From: Sphingobacterium sp. ML3W
GTDB taxonomy: Bacteria > Bacteroidota > Bacteroidia > Sphingobacteriales > Sphingobacteriaceae
Assembly: GCF_029542085.1 (NCBI RefSeq)
Contig: NZ_CP107036.1
Span: 2,480,001-2,544,000, forward strand
Length of the DNA stretch: 64,000 nt
Reading direction: 5' to 3'
Below the pieces are notes generated by a model that saw only the letters and a program-made list of their open reading frames with translations, searched no databases and was not told the origin of the DNA. The translations under genes were made by a program, and so were the position numbers. The stretch's first letter is position 1; the number at the start of each line of letters is the position of its first letter. Below are positions 54,185 to 63,405 of the stretch, in pieces.

Positions 54185-54961
54185 TCAGCTATTCTTCCAC
54201 TCTCCTTTTCGTTTATCACGCATTGCCGCCATCCCTTCTTTGAAGTCAGCTGTCTGACGAAGTTTAGCAAGCTCATCCAAAAGAAACGCATATTTATCCG
54301 TCAACGAATTTTCTTTCAATTTACGAAGCGCCCCAACCCCCTTTGCAATAGCCAAGGGTGCATTCGCTACAATAGTTCTTTTCAATGTATCTAATTCGGC
54401 CTCCTCTGGCTTTAAAATTGCATAAAGCAACTCCTTTCCCAGCGCCTCTTCTGCCGAGAAAGACCGACCTTGAATACAAAGATCCATTGCTTTACGTTCG
54501 GGCATATACTCCAGGAGCAACGCCAATACCTGAAAAGGGAAAAGACCGATCTTCACTTCCGGCAACGAGAATCGCACATGCGGCATAGCAAACAAATAAG
54601 TACAGGACAGGGCAATTAAAAACCCACCTGCAATCACATCCCCCCTAACGACACATATCGACGGTTTATCTAAATTAGCAAACAGTTCGGCAAGCGATTT
54701 CTCTACCTTGGGAATCCGAGGATTAACTTCATCAACCAACGGGTCTTCAAAAGCTTTCAGATCCATCCCGGCACAAAATACTGGTCCTTCGGCTTCAACC
54801 TGTATCAGACGAACCTCCGGATCCGAATTGGCTAATGCCAAAGCATAGGCAATCTCACTCACCATGGTAGGACTAAAAGCATTCCTTTTCTCCGATCGCG
54901 CAAGCGTCAATATAAACACATGCTGTTCGCGTTGTACCTTTATGAAATTCAATTTTTCCAT
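54185..54961 (-). CDS. enoyl-CoA hydratase/isomerase family (probable methylglutaconyl-CoA hydratase)
   Basis: A 258-residue crotonase-fold protein: KRNAFSPTMVSEIAYALALA, the oxyanion-hole region VFCAGMDLKAFED, and VRGDVIAGGFLIALSCTYLFAM, where the second oxyanion glycine lies. In line with its neighbours (HMG-CoA lyase, acyl-CoA dehydrogenase and a biotin-dependent carboxylase) it is likely the hydratase converting 3-methylglutaconyl-CoA to HMG-CoA in leucine degradation. Sequence alone does not fix the substrate. It is 9 nt after the lyase gene. Confidence 0.85.
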   Translation of the reverse strand: MEKLNFIKVQREQHVFILTLARSEKRNAFSPTMVSEIAYALALANSDPEVRLIQVEAEGPVFCAGMDLKAFEDPLVDEVNPRIPKVEKSLAELFANLDKPSICVVRGDVIAGGFLIALSCTYLFAMPHVRFSLPEVKIGLFPFQVLALLLEYMPERKAMDLCIQGRSFSAEEALGKELLYAILKPEEAELDTLKRTIVANAPLAIAKGVGALRKLKENSLTDKYAFLLDELAKLRQTADFKEGMAAMRDKRKGEWKNS

Positions 54962-54970
54962 TTATTCTAT

Positions 54971-55810
54971 CTACAAGATCATCTGTCTAAAGCTCTCCTC
55001 CAAGGTCATCTTTTCTGTCAAACTCCCCCTACCGAAAATATCCAGCAAAATTTCCGAAGGAATATTTCCGACCAAATCATCTTTGGCAAATGGACATCCA
55101 CCGTAACCCAACAATGCCCCTTCAAACTTACGGCAGCCGGCATCGTAGGCAGCCTGAACCTTTGCAAGGCTATCTTCCCGCCTTGCATGAAAATGCGCTC
55201 CTATAGCGAGCTGCGGATAACGCATAAGGACAAGACCGAAGAGATCGGTAATCTGTCTGACATTCGCCTCTGAAGTCGTATCCGCCAGAGAAAATTCGGC
55301 TACACCAAGCTGCATAAGCCGATCGATCCATTCTTCGACCAGATCTACTGACCAGAGGTCACCATATGGATTGCCAAAAGCCATGCTGATATACACCACT
55401 AATGTCTTACCATAGGTATCAGCCAAGGTTTTCATTTCCTTCAATTGCTGATAAGAATCATCCAGCCCCCTATTCGTATTGCGCAACTGAAAGGTTTCTG
55501 ATATAGAAAAAGGATAACCTATAAAATCTATTTTCTCCTCCTGAACAGCCTCTTGGACACCTCTCAGATTGGCGACAATTGCCAATAACTTTACCCGATC
55601 ATTCTTCAAAACACCATTCAGGACTTCTTTTGTGTCCGCCAACTGCGGAACCGCTTTTGGAGAAACAAACGAACCAAAATCAATCACATCAAATAAGCCA
55701 CTTTCTATCAACGTATTGATATGTTTGACCTTCTTATCTGTCGCAATAAAATTATGCAGCCCCTGAATGGCATCTCGTGGGCAATCGACCAATACAACCG
55801 GATCTTTCAT
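54971..55810 (-). CDS. hydroxymethylglutaryl-CoA lyase
   Basis: A 279-residue TIM-barrel lyase that splits HMG-CoA to acetyl-CoA and acetoacetate, the last carbon-cleaving step of leucine degradation. Family sites are DCPRDAIQGL (R-D-x-x-Q), FVSPKAVPQLAD, FSLADTTSEAN, GAHFHARRED (metal-binding H-x-H) and LLGYGGCPFAKDDLVGNIPSE with the catalytic Cys. It lies between the hydratase and the acyl-CoA dehydrogenase with gaps of 9 and 6 nt, so the three form an operon. Confidence 0.88.
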   Translation of the reverse strand: MKDPVVLVDCPRDAIQGLHNFIATDKKVKHINTLIESGLFDVIDFGSFVSPKAVPQLADTKEVLNGVLKNDRVKLLAIVANLRGVQEAVQEEKIDFIGYPFSISETFQLRNTNRGLDDSYQQLKEMKTLADTYGKTLVVYISMAFGNPYGDLWSVDLVEEWIDRLMQLGVAEFSLADTTSEANVRQITDLFGLVLMRYPQLAIGAHFHARREDSLAKVQAAYDAGCRKFEGALLGYGGCPFAKDDLVGNIPSEILLDIFGRGSLTEKMTLEESFRQMIL

Positions 55811-55816
55811 ATTATA

Positions 55817-56971
55817 CTATAAAATATCTTTCTCAATTTCCCGGGCAATCACCATCTTTTGGATACTGGAAGTCCCCTCACCTATTGTACATAATTTGGC
55901 ATCACGAAAGAACTTCTCCGCAGGATAATCTTTTGTAAAACCATATCCACCAAAAATCTGTACAGATTCATTTGAAACACTTACTGCTGCTTCAGAAGCA
56001 TACAGTTTGGCCATCGCGCCAATTTTGGATACGCGTTCACCATGATCTTTGAGATAACCCGCTTGACGAGTCAATAGCTCACTGGCCTCCACTTGAGTAG
56101 CCATATCTGCCAGGGCAAATGAAACAGCCTGAAAATCGTAGATCTTTTTACCAAACTGCTCTCTTTCATGTGCATATTTTAACGCACATTCATAAGCACC
56201 ACGTGCAATACCCAAAGACAGGGCCGCAATGGAGATTCTTCCCCCATCCAAAAGCTTCAGAGCCTGCACAAATCCTTGACCTTCCTCACCGATGAGCTGA
56301 TCGCGATGAATCCTACAGTTATCAAAAAATAAACATGCCGTCTCCGAAGCACGCATGCCTAATTTATTCTCTTTTTTTCCTGCAGTAAAGCCTGGCGTGT
56401 CCTTTTCAACGATAAAAGCGGACATTCCTTTTTTATCACCCTTTTGCCCCGTCCGAGCGATCACAACAGCGACACTCGAACTAATGGCATGAGTAATAAA
56501 ATTCTTCGAACCATTCAACACATAGTAATCTCCATCCCTTTCAGCAAAGGTGGTCATACCACCGGCATCCGAGCCTGAGCCAGTCTCTGTAAGGCCCCAA
56601 GCACCAATCCATTCCGCAGTAGCTAATTTCGGAAGATAGCGTTTCTTCTGTTCTTCATTAGCAAAACTCAAAATATGATTGGTACACAATGAGTTATGTG
56701 CCGCCACCGAAAGTCCGATCGATCCACAAACTTTGGAGATTTCATCCAGCACGGTGATATACTCCTGATAACCTAGGCCCGAACCTCCGTATTCCTCTGG
56801 AACGATAACGCCCATGAAACCATGTTCACCTAATTTTTTAAAAACTTCTATTGGAAATAGTTGGGCTTCATCCCATTCCATCACATAAGGTTTGATATGA
56901 TACTGTGCAAAATCGCGTGCACTCTGTCTGATCATATCCATTTGTTGTTTATTTTCAATAAACATAAGCAT
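55817..56971 (-). CDS. acyl-CoA dehydrogenase (probable isovaleryl-CoA dehydrogenase)
   Basis: A 384-residue FAD enzyme; an ATG two codons into the frame is equally likely. Signatures are [33 protein letters not shown] (FAD binding) and [36 protein letters not shown] closes it. The chain-length group is that of short/branched-chain members. With the neighbouring carboxylase, hydratase and lyase genes, the isovaleryl-CoA step of leucine degradation is the best fit. It is the first gene of its operon. Confidence 0.9.
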   Translation of the reverse strand: MLMFIENKQQMDMIRQSARDFAQYHIKPYVMEWDEAQLFPIEVFKKLGEHGFMGVIVPEEYGGSGLGYQEYITVLDEISKVCGSIGLSVAAHNSLCTNHILSFANEEQKKRYLPKLATAEWIGAWGLTETGSGSDAGGMTTFAERDGDYYVLNGSKNFITHAISSSVAVVIARTGQKGDKKGMSAFIVEKDTPGFTAGKKENKLGMRASETACLFFDNCRIHRDQLIGEEGQGFVQALKLLDGGRISIAALSLGIARGAYECALKYAHEREQFGKKIYDFQAVSFALADMATQVEASELLTRQAGYLKDHGERVSKIGAMAKLYASEAAVSVSNESVQIFGGYGFTKDYPAEKFFRDAKLCTIGEGTSSIQKMVIAREIEKDIL

Positions 56972-57118
56972 GAATATTAAATTTACAATCGGTAATACAA
57001 TTCAAATATATCAAAATATTTAGGAATAAAATTGCAAATATTTTAAAATTTTATTTTAAATTTATCTAAAAATAAGAAATTCTTAATCATATCGCTTTTT
57101 AAACCAGAATTATAAACT

Positions 57119-58726
57119 ATGAAGGAGCTGCTCGCATTACTTCGCCAAAAAAGAGAAAATTTAAAACTCGGTGGTGGCATCGATAAAATCAAAAAACTTA
57201 AAGAGAAAGGTAAGCTGTCGGCATGGGAAAGAATAGCATACTTACTAGATCCAGACCGGGAATACCTCGAAATAGGCATGTTTGCTGGAGAGGGTATGTA
57301 CACTGAACACGGAGGCTGCACCAATGCCGGCTGTGCAGCAGTATTGGGTTATGTTAAATCCAAACTTTGCGTTATCGTTTCCAACGACGCCACAGTAAAA
57401 GCTGGAGCCTGGTTTCCGATCTCGGCAAAGAAAAATCTTCGTGCACAGGAAATCGCCATGGAAAACAACCTTCCGATAATATATCTGGTGGATTCCGCGG
57501 GTGTTTTTCTACCGATGCAAGATGAAATCTTCCCCGACAAAGAACACTTTGGACGAATATTCCGTAATAATGCACGCATGTCTTCCATGGGCATTCCGCA
57601 GATTGCCGCGATCATGGGCAGCTGTGTCGCAGGTGGAGCCTACTTACCCATCATGTCGGACTATGCTTTCATTGTTGAAGGTACTGGATCTGTATTCCTA
57701 GCTGGCCCCTATTTGGTTAAATCAGCTATTGGGGAAACAGTAGATGCCGAAACACTCGGTGGCGCTTCCACACATTCCGAAATATCAGGTGTTACGGACA
57801 ATAAGTTCCCCGACGACCAAAGTTGTCTCACAGCAATTAAAAATGTAATTGATAAAATCGGTGGTCATGCAAAAGCAAATTTCAATCGGAAAGAAAGCCT
57901 GCCTCCAAAAACAGACCCCGAAAAAATTATAGAAATTCTTCCGGAAGATCGAACCAAACCTTACCGTATGCAAGACATTCTCGAAGCGATTGTTGATGCA
58001 GAAACACTGGAGGAGTATAAACCCGATTATGGCAAAACCATCATATGCGCACTTGCACGTGTAGATGGATGGGCTGTGGGTATCGTCGCCAACCAACGGG
58101 AAATCATTAAAGCCAAGAAACCCGGTAATGCGATGGAAATGCAAATGGGTGGCGTTATCTATAGTGACTCCGCAGACAAAGCTGCACGCTTTATCATGAA
58201 CTGCAATCAACAAAACATACCGCTTGTCTTCTTTCAGGATGTCACCGGATTTATGGTCGGCAGCCGATCCGAACAAGGTGGAATTATTAAAGATGGCGCC
58301 AAAATGGTCAATGCAATGGCAAATTCCGTTGTACCCAAATTTACGTTCATCGTAGGAAATAGCTACGGAGCAGGAAATTACGCGATGTGCGGTAAGGCTT
58401 ATGATCCTCGGTTGATCTATGCTTGGCCAAGCGCTCAGATGGCCGTCATGAGTGGCGCCGCAGCTGGCAAAACGCTATTTCAAATCCAGGAGTCAGCATT
58501 AAAAGCCAAAGGGAAGGAAATCAATGAAGAAGAAAAGAATATACTATTGAAATCCATTGAAGACCGATATAAAGAGCAATTAAGTCCCTACTATGCCGCT
58601 GCCCGACTTTGGGTAGATGGAATTATTGCCCCCGCGGAAACCAGAAAAGTCATCAGCATGGGAATAGAAGCCGCTAATGAAAAGCCTATTGTCGAACGAT
58701 ATAATGTTGGGGTAATTCAGGTATAA
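57119..58726 (+). CDS. acyl-CoA carboxylase carboxyltransferase subunit (probable methylcrotonyl-CoA carboxylase beta)
   Basis: A 535-residue carboxyltransferase, the usual length for methylcrotonyl-CoA carboxylase beta. It has the two crotonase-type halves: LGYVKSKLCVIVSNDATVKA with YLVDSAGVFLPMQDEIFPD, and the second, PLVFFQDVTGFMVGSRSEQGG (cut here at GSRSEQ) with KFTFIVGNSYGAGNYAMCG. It needs a biotin carboxylase alpha subunit, which is not in this window. It is divergent from the leucine operon, with a strong terminator behind it. Confidence 0.9.
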   Translation: MKELLALLRQKRENLKLGGGIDKIKKLKEKGKLSAWERIAYLLDPDREYLEIGMFAGEGMYTEHGGCTNAGCAAVLGYVKSKLCVIVSNDATVKAGAWFPISAKKNLRAQEIAMENNLPIIYLVDSAGVFLPMQDEIFPDKEHFGRIFRNNARMSSMGIPQIAAIMGSCVAGGAYLPIMSDYAFIVEGTGSVFLAGPYLVKSAIGETVDAETLGGASTHSEISGVTDNKFPDDQSCLTAIKNVIDKIGGHAKANFNRKESLPPKTDPEKIIEILPEDRTKPYRMQDILEAIVDAETLEEYKPDYGKTIICALARVDGWAVGIVANQREIIKAKKPGNAMEMQMGGVIYSDSADKAARFIMNCNQQNIPLVFFQDVTGFMVGSRSEQGGIIKDGAKMVNAMANSVVPKFTFIVGNSYGAGNYAMCGKAYDPRLIYAWPSAQMAVMSGAAAGKTLFQIQESALKAKGKEINEEEKNILLKSIEDRYKEQLSPYYAAARLWVDGIIAPAETRKVISMGIEAANEKPIVERYNVGVIQV

Positions 58727-58771
58727 GTATAATACGAAAAACGTTCAGACGACAATAACTGCCTCAGTAAT

Positions 58772-58813
58772 AATAAAGCGCTCCTGTATTGCATGATACA
58801 GGAGCGCTTTATT
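58772..58813. terminator. strong terminator after the carboxyltransferase gene
   Basis: An 18-bp perfect stem, AATAAAGCGCTCCTGTAT against ATACAGGAGCGCTTTATT, with a 6-nt loop. It can also serve scoB transcription on the minus strand, which ends at 58938. Confidence 0.85.
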
Positions 58814-58937
58814 TAAAGGGTTCCACGAACCTTTTATTGTTTATACCTTCGCCATATTTTACTGATGATTTCAAATTCAGCCATCCCCACTTTATTTTAC
58901 TGTGCTACAAATCCATTTAATTGTAGCATTTTTTTTC

Positions 58938-59597
58938 TTAAAAAACCATTTCGGGTATATTTTCATCGGCAATTAATTTTCCGGCGGTTGCAGTTCTTAT
59001 TTCATCAACACTTACACCTGGGGCTCTTTCTAAAAGCTGGAAGCCTCCGTCTGGTAGAATTTCGTAAACACCTAATTCAGTGACAATTTTCTTTATGCAC
59101 TTTACGCCTGTTAATGGAAGTGTACATTCCGGGAGAAGTTTACTTTCACCACTTTTATTAACTTGTTGCATGGCAACGATAATATTTTTAGCAGAGGCGA
59201 CAAGATCCATGGCGCCGCCCATTCCTTTTACCATTTTCCCAGGGATCTTCCAGTTAGCGATATCACCGCTTTCGGAAACTTCCATGGCTCCTAAAATGGT
59301 TAAATCTACTTTTTGGGCTCTAATCATCCCAAAACTTAGCGCTGAATCGAAAACTGCAGAACCTGGCAATGTGGTAATGGTTTGCTTGCCCGCATTAATC
59401 AAATCTGGATCTTCGCTGCCGTCGAAAGGAAAAGGCCCCATCCCCAAAAGTCCATTCTCGGATTGCAAAACCACATTAACGCCTGCTGGAATGTAATTCG
59501 CTACCAAAGTTGGAATTCCTATACCTAGGTTAACGTAACTATTATTTTTAATTTCTTTTGCAATACGTTGTGCAATTTGTTCTTTAGATAGTGCCAT
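58938..59597 (-). CDS. scoB: 3-oxoacid CoA-transferase subunit B
   Basis: A 219-residue beta subunit of a succinyl-CoA:3-ketoacid (acetoacetate) CoA-transferase. It has IAKEIKNNSYVNLGIGIPTL (residues 14-32 in outline), the catalytic-glutamate region VVLQSENGLLGMGPFP, and GGAMDLVASAKNIIVAMQ, with VYEILPDGGFQLLERAPGV. It activates the acetoacetate made by the neighbouring leucine pathway. It follows scoA by 3 nt. The pair sits next to a broken acetoacetyl-CoA synthetase gene. Confidence 0.93.
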   Translation of the reverse strand: MALSKEQIAQRIAKEIKNNSYVNLGIGIPTLVANYIPAGVNVVLQSENGLLGMGPFPFDGSEDPDLINAGKQTITTLPGSAVFDSALSFGMIRAQKVDLTILGAMEVSESGDIANWKIPGKMVKGMGGAMDLVASAKNIIVAMQQVNKSGESKLLPECTLPLTGVKCIKKIVTELGVYEILPDGGFQLLERAPGVSVDEIRTATAGKLIADENIPEMVF

Positions 59598-59600
59598 AAT

Positions 59601-60302
59601 TTAGTTTTTAGGTCTTACGGTTCTTTGCTCGATTCTCTTTTCGTAATGTTCTCCCTGGAAAATTCTGTGAACATAAATTCCTGGAGTATGAATTTCGTCT
59701 GGATTTAGTTCGCCAATCTCTACCAATTCTTCAACTTCAGCAATGGTTATTTTACCAGCCATAGCCATTACAGGATTAAAGTTTCTAGCTGTAGAACGAA
59801 AGATAAGATTGCCTGCTTTGTCGCCTTTCCACGCTTTAACAATAGCAAAATCGGCATCGAAAGCATATTCCAAAAGATAATCTTTGCCTTTAAAGTTTCT
59901 CACTTCTTTGCCTTCACCTATTTCGGTTCCAACTCCTGCTGGTGTATAAATAGCTGGCATTCCGTATCCTGCAGCCATACAACGTGTTGCCAAAGTGCCC
60001 TGCGGGATTAGTTCTACTTCCAATTCTCCGCTTAGAAGCTGCCTTTCGAATTCGGCGTTTTCGCCAACGTAAGATGAAATCATTTTTTTGATTTGCTTTT
60101 TTTGTAAAAGTAAGCCTAAACCAAAATTATCCACACCCGCATTATTAGAAATACAGGTTAAATCTTTCACTTCTTTTTTTACCAGCTCGGCAATAGAATT
60201 TTCGGGAATGCCGCAAAGCCCGAAGCCACCTAACATTATGGTCATTCCGTCTTCGATGCCATTGCAGGCTTCTTGTACATTTTTTACTGTTTTATCTATC
60301 AT
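59601..60302 (-). CDS. scoA: 3-oxoacid CoA-transferase subunit A
   Basis: A 233-residue alpha subunit: [20 protein letters not shown] at the start, [19 protein letters not shown], then [19 protein letters not shown] and [27 protein letters not shown]-type [20 protein letters not shown] completes it. The alpha and beta subunits form a heterodimer that moves CoA from succinyl-CoA to acetoacetate. The gene starts about 150 nt from the truncated acetoacetyl-CoA synthetase, and the two are functional alternatives. Confidence 0.93.
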   Translation of the reverse strand: MIDKTVKNVQEACNGIEDGMTIMLGGFGLCGIPENSIAELVKKEVKDLTCISNNAGVDNFGLGLLLQKKQIKKMISSYVGENAEFERQLLSGELEVELIPQGTLATRCMAAGYGMPAIYTPAGVGTEIGEGKEVRNFKGKDYLLEYAFDADFAIVKAWKGDKAGNLIFRSTARNFNPVMAMAGKITIAEVEELVEIGELNPDEIHTPGIYVHRIFQGEHYEKRIEQRTVRPKN

Positions 60303-60455
60303 TATTAGCGTTATTGGGTTAAAAGTATTTCAAACTGATGTTTGATTTTATCATGAATTGGGTTTCCTAAATCAACTGAATAACATTGGCCATATCCTCT
60401 TTGCTTACCATCTCCACCCTCGTATGTATGCAACCTAATCATAATGGTTGTGAAA

Positions 60456-60809
60456 TTAACGTTGAAGGTACCCATTGGAATGTGCAAATGCATTGGTATC
60501 TGTACCCGTTTCACTGCGAAATACATGTTCATTGTAATTTAATGTCGATCCACTAAACCACTTCGATCCAAAAAAGCTATTGCTGTTCGCTGGATAAGCG
60601 AATACACTGCTAAAACCTAAATGAAATTTTATAGTCAAGTAAGTTGCAACATCCAGCCAAAAATCAGCAATAGTTGAAGTTGACCATGCCCATAGATCAT
60701 GATAAGACGCGAAGGATAATTGATATCGCTGTTCGATATACTGTTTGAATTTATTGATCTCAGATTGAGATTTTTGTTCTTCTATCGGGCTCCAGAGTAA
60801 TTTTCCCAT
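60456..60809 (-). pseudogene. truncated acetoacetyl-CoA synthetase (N-terminal about 110 residues)
   Basis: From ATG 60809 the frame reads MGKLLWSPIEEQKSQSEINK and continues with FASYHDLWAWSTSTIADFW, KWFSGSTLNYNEHVFRSETG, matching the N-terminus of acetoacetate-CoA ligase (LW.P, F..Y..L..WS.....FW, then WF.G..LNY.E). Family length is about 650 residues. Here it ends after about 117 codons, past the LNYNEHVFR block, with no ATP-binding domain. The 60303-60455 gap holds a different open segment of unknown origin. A promoter like that at 35201 remains upstream. Confidence 0.75.
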
Positions 60810-60837
60810 AATAGTTGGATATAAAAAACGGTTATAC

Positions 60838-60869
60838 CCAAACTTAGCTAAATTTGCTTTTATATGCAA
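60838..60869 (-). promoter_or_regulatory. promoter of the truncated synthetase; twin of the one at 35201
   Basis: On the minus strand: TTG (60869-60867), exactly 20 nt, TAAGTTTG (60846-60839). It differs from the 35201-35232 block at two of 32 positions. The remnant's ATG is 29 nt from the end of the -7 box. Confidence 0.7.
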
Positions 60870-60981
60870 TTTTAATTGCAGCGCATAGCAGAACAAATAG
60901 ATAATAATAAATATTATATTAAAATATTATTCGGGAATACACGCGATTAATCAAATAAACGAGATAAATACAGCCTATTTT

Positions 60982-62028
60982 TTAAAGTACCTCAATTTCT
61001 GTCCCTTCAACAGTAGGGTGGCCGGTGCATAATAAGATCCGCCCATTTTCCATTTCACGATCGGTTAACACTTCGTTATAATCCATTCGGACTTTCCCCT
61101 TGGAACATTGTGAGATACATGTACTGCACATGCCAGATTTGCAAGAATAAGGTAGCTTGATTTTATGCTCCAATCCTACATCCAGAATAGATTTATTATA
61201 AGGGATCTCAAGATCATAGCTTTCGCCTTGAAAATGTAATTTGATTCGATAGGATGTGGTATCAATCTCTTTTTCAGATTCATCGTCATCATCCTCTTCA
61301 TTTTCAGGCAATAAAAATGTTTCTCTTTTAATCTGATTGGCATCGAAGCCCATACCCAAAAGTGTAAAACGACATAAATCCATATAAATCACTGGTCCAC
61401 ACGTATAAAATAGTGCTTCCTCTTTTTCCCCCACAAGATGATCTTTGACAATGGAAAGAATATAATCCCTGTTCAGGCGGGCTTTCATCAGATATTTGCT
61501 GTTGGAATAAATCCAGACAATTGTTAAACGATCTGGGAATTGCATGGCCCATTCCTCTAGCTCCTCACGGAATGGCGTTTGATCAGAGGCACTGTTGCTA
61601 TATACCAATACCACCTTAGACTTATCTTCAACAAGTAGCGCAGTTTTAAGAATGGAATACAAAGGTGTTATACCAATACCTGCTGCAAATAGAAACAAAG
61701 TTCTTACTTTATGCGCATCAGGTTCATAAGTAAATAATCCCTGTGGTTCCATGGCCTGAACAATATCCCCTTCGGCAATAGTATGATGAAGCAATCTTGA
61801 TATCTCTCCATTTTCCACACGTTTTACGGTAATACTTAATGGCTCGTCATAATCCGGCGAACTATTAAAAGAATAGGAACGACGAACCTCCCGATCACCA
61901 AACATAAATGAAAGTGTAATAAATTGTCCCGCTTTGTATCTGGGATAGTCGCCCGCAAGAGATTCCAACTGAAAAGTAATATTATTATTGGGTTGGGGAA
62001 TTATCTTTGCTATTTGTAATGCGTACAT
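60982..62028 (-). CDS. FAD/2Fe-2S oxidoreductase (PaaE-like)
   Basis: A 348-residue flavin reductase with an FAD/NAD domain (YKAGQFITLSFMFGDREVRR, RSYSFNSSPD, FLFAAGIGITPLYSILKTA) and a C-terminal plant-type 2Fe-2S ferredoxin domain with CKSGMCSTCISQC and later LLCTGHP. An acidic linker (ENEEDDDDESEKE) joins them. This is the architecture of PaaE, the reductase of phenylacetyl-CoA epoxidase, but the paaABCD genes are not in the window. It may serve another oxygenase. It is divergent from sodB-like gene. Confidence 0.85.
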   Translation of the reverse strand: MYALQIAKIIPQPNNNITFQLESLAGDYPRYKAGQFITLSFMFGDREVRRSYSFNSSPDYDEPLSITVKRVENGEISRLLHHTIAEGDIVQAMEPQGLFTYEPDAHKVRTLFLFAAGIGITPLYSILKTALLVEDKSKVVLVYSNSASDQTPFREELEEWAMQFPDRLTIVWIYSNSKYLMKARLNRDYILSIVKDHLVGEKEEALFYTCGPVIYMDLCRFTLLGMGFDANQIKRETFLLPENEEDDDDESEKEIDTTSYRIKLHFQGESYDLEIPYNKSILDVGLEHKIKLPYSCKSGMCSTCISQCSKGKVRMDYNEVLTDREMENGRILLCTGHPTVEGTEIEVL

Positions 62029-62205
62029 AGTTCAAATATACTGTCGAATTTTGGCTTACACAAATGTAAAAACCAGAATAGAAATAGGCTTTTTCAGATA
62101 CAATTTATAACAATTTTGTTGTATTACAATTGGCAGACAATTCTTGTACAATATTTGTAGAATTTCACGTTATATTTATATCGAAACTTATTATAATAAG
62201 ATTAT

Positions 62206-62922
62206 ATGCAAACACGCAGAAACTTCCTTCAAAATGCAGCAAAAGCCACATTGGGTATTGCTGTATCTGGATCAATATTACAAGATATTGCTTCCGCGAA
62301 AGCAACTGAATTAAATGCCGCTACCTTAAAGTTTTCCCAAGTAAAGTTACCTTTCAGTTATGCCGCATTGGAGCCTAATATTGACGCCTTGACGATGGAA
62401 ATCCATTATACAAAGCATCATATGGCCTATATCAATGCTGTCAACGAAGCTATTGTTGCTGAGGCGATCAAAGAAACTTCAGAGGAACAGCTTTTAGCTA
62501 ATATATCCAAATATTCCCCGAAAGCCAGAAATAACGCTGGCGGAGCATGGAATCACAATTTCTTTTGGGAAAGCCTGTCCGACAAAGCTAGTCAACCATC
62601 AGAAAAATTGCTGACGATGATCAATAAGTCCTTTGGCTCATTAGACAAATTTAAGGAGCAATTCGCTGCCGCAGCGACAAGCCGCTTCGGTTCAGGCTGG
62701 GCCTGGTTGATTCTTGACGATTCGGGGAACCTAAAAATAACTTCTACGCCAAATCAGGATAATCCATTAATGGATGTTGCTGAAGTAAAAGGTATCCCAG
62801 TTTTGGGACTCGACGTTTGGGAACATGCTTATTACTTACATTATCAAAACAAGAGAGCAGACTATATTAAAAATTGGTGGAATGTCGTCAATTGGAAAAA
62901 AGTAAATGAGCGACTCGCATAA
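62206..62922 (+). CDS. exported Fe/Mn superoxide dismutase with Tat-type signal
   Basis: A 238-residue Fe/Mn superoxide dismutase. The first 31 residues form a twin-arginine signal (MQTRRNFLQNAAKATLGIAV). The enzyme has metal ligands in HYTKHHMAYINA, AGGAWNHNFFWE, and in VLGLDVWEHAYYLHYQNKRA (D-x-W-E-H). GSGWAWLI is also conserved. Most bacterial Fe/Mn SODs are cytosolic; the signal implies the periplasm. It is followed by a long-stem terminator. Confidence 0.92.
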   Translation: MQTRRNFLQNAAKATLGIAVSGSILQDIASAKATELNAATLKFSQVKLPFSYAALEPNIDALTMEIHYTKHHMAYINAVNEAIVAEAIKETSEEQLLANISKYSPKARNNAGGAWNHNFFWESLSDKASQPSEKLLTMINKSFGSLDKFKEQFAAAATSRFGSGWAWLILDDSGNLKITSTPNQDNPLMDVAEVKGIPVLGLDVWEHAYYLHYQNKRADYIKNWWNVVNWKKVNERLA

Positions 62923-62923
62923 T

Positions 62924-62967
62924 AACATAAAAAAAGCTCGATCTAAAGATCGAGCTTTTTTTATGTT
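62924..62967. terminator. bidirectional terminator
   Basis: A 21-bp perfect stem whose halves start AACATAAAAAAAGCTCGATC and end AGATCGAGCTTTTTTTATGT, with a 2-nt centre, between convergent genes. Confidence 0.85.
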
Positions 62968-62987
62968 ATATTCCGCAATAAGACCTA

Positions 62988-63386
62988 CTATCCCAATACA
63001 GTTTTAAGTTTGTTTACCTGAAAGTCAATCAGTTTCTGAAGAGGCCCTGATGCGATCATTTTCATCATCATATTCAGATCTGCATCAATTATAAATGTAG
63101 CTTTTGTCACAATATCTGATACTGCTTGCAGTTCCCAACGTAAAGTAACCTCAAAAGGAGCTTTTTCAGAAGGAATCAGTTTGATCAATTGATTTTCCAC
63201 ACGCTCATCCACTCTTAACGCTAATTTTGCCATATTTTGAATGGTAAATCGCGCTTCGTCCGATGTTGAAGACCAATTATAGATATTTTCAGGCATTAAC
63301 TGCTCATGATTATTGAGATCGGTTAAAAAAGCAAATACCTCACCGACATTTCTGTTGATTTCTGTTGTGTTCTGAATAGTAGTCAT
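62988..63386 (-). CDS. SRPBCC-superfamily small protein
   Basis: A 132-residue single-domain protein of the START/SRPBCC type: TEINRNVGEVFAFLTDLNNHEQLMPEN gives the first strand and helices (first part TEINRNVGEVFAFLTDLN), FEVTLRWELQAVSDIVTKAT the sheet, and GPLQKLIDFQVNKL the long C-terminal helix. Such proteins bind hydrophobic ligands. It lies 19 nt after pyrE, so it is probably co-transcribed with it. Role unknown. Confidence 0.8.
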   Translation of the reverse strand: MTTIQNTTEINRNVGEVFAFLTDLNNHEQLMPENIYNWSSTSDEARFTIQNMAKLALRVDERVENQLIKLIPSEKAPFEVTLRWELQAVSDIVTKATFIIDADLNMMMKMIASGPLQKLIDFQVNKLKTVLG

Positions 63387-63405
63387 AACGGTAAATTATT
63401 CATCT

